Below are positions 63,824-64,000 of a stretch of 64,000 bases of DNA, piece after piece. The DNA comes from Thiobacillus sp. 63-78 (GTDB lineage: Bacteria; Pseudomonadota; Gammaproteobacteria; Burkholderiales; Thiobacillaceae), in the NCBI GenBank assembly GCA_001899765.1, contig MKWM01000040.1, positions 25,570 through 89,569 on the forward strand, read 5' to 3'. The notes beneath the pieces are model-generated. The model ran no database searches. It was not told the origin of the DNA and saw only the letters and a program-made list of their open reading frames with translations. A program made the translations under genes and the position numbers. The first letter of the stretch is position 1; each line of letters opens with the position of its first letter.

Positions 63824-64000
63824 CAGGGCGACGCTTGCGTTGGCGTACATCGGGCGAGGGCGCCCGCTTCAGTTGATCAGAGTCTGAGGCCTGCCGCCGC
63901 GCGGCTATCCAGGCCTCCACCTCGGCCAGGTCCCACACCACGCAGCGCGCCGTCAGATTGAAGCGGCGCGGAAATTCTCCGTGTCTCTCCATATCGTAGA
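63801..64000 (-). CDS. AlpA-like DNA-binding protein, 5' part outside the window
   Basis: The visible C-terminal 66 residues read YDMERHGEFPRRFNLTARCVVWDLAEVEAWIAARRQ, the second half of an AlpA/MerR-like winged helix-turn-helix that typically activates integrase/excision in P4-type islands. The basic tail is RQRKRRPVKA. The frame is open to the window end, and homologues start about 20-30 residues earlier. It converges with the integrase and overlaps its last 23 bp. Confidence 0.78.
   Translation of the reverse strand, partial: YDMERHGEFPRRFNLTARCVVWDLAEVEAWIAARRQASDSDQLKRAPSPDVRQRKRRPVKARPAS

Overview
The window looks like a chromosomal segment of a GC-rich betaproteobacterium, most likely an autotrophic or sulfur-oxidising relative of Thiobacillus, Sulfuriferula or Sulfuricella. 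The evidence is a phosphoribulokinase gene, a PilS/PilR pair with the PP0621-type small gene, an XrtB-type exosortase/EPS locus (epsD, CAAX protease, epsL, epsE, epsF, epsG, xrtB, epsI), guaB/guaA linked to a SIMPLE-domain gene, and ratA/rnfH beside smpB. The genus is inferred from gene content only. I found no rRNA, tRNA or CRISPR.

Layout. 1-7.2 kb: a transporter fragment, phosphoribulokinase, a membrane GGDEF-EAL protein, pilR, pilS and a small membrane protein. 7.7-8.4 kb: a first PEP-CTERM protein. 9.0-10.4 kb: the EPS priming glycosyltransferase. 10.4-14.2 kb: an accessory patch with VapBC, a lone nucleotidyltransferase-fold gene, RelBE and two RelE remnants, separated by partial copies of the priming transferase 3' part. 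14.2-19.8 kb: a visibly more AT-rich stretch with a second PEP-CTERM protein behind a sigma-54-type promoter, a TPR-sulfotransferase and a FadL-OmpA double-barrel protein.

20-48 kb is one long plus-strand EPS region: export and chain-length machinery with exosortase B, GDP-fucose synthesis (gmd, fcl), a sulfotransferase, Wzy-like polymerase/ligase, Wzx-like flippase, five GT4-type and one GT2 glycosyltransferases, a methyltransferase, a secreted beta-helix protein, a radical SAM protein, and rfbB/rfbA. Together they would make, modify, polymerise and export a fucose- or deoxyhexose-containing polysaccharide. XrtB would process PEP-CTERM proteins that leave the cell with it.

48-62.3 kb is housekeeping: lolC/lolD, comEC, relA, mnmH, smpB, ratA/rnfH, guaB and guaA. 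At 62.3 kb a tyrosine integrase directly behind guaA, with an AlpA-like gene running off the edge, marks the start of an integrated island.

The most interesting signal is a family of heptamer inverted-repeat elements in the EPS operon (20935-21020, 28818-28895, 29128-29690, 46534-47066). Each has phased 7-bp repeats in one orientation, a loop or cargo, then the inverse heptamers. Two carry a four-helix-bundle (23S rRNA intervening-sequence type) gene. They sit at gene junctions or inside a gene, supply stop and start codons to rfbB, rfbA and fcl, and one is an in-frame insertion in gmd. The second notable structure is the serial duplication of the priming-transferase tail around toxin-antitoxin cassettes.
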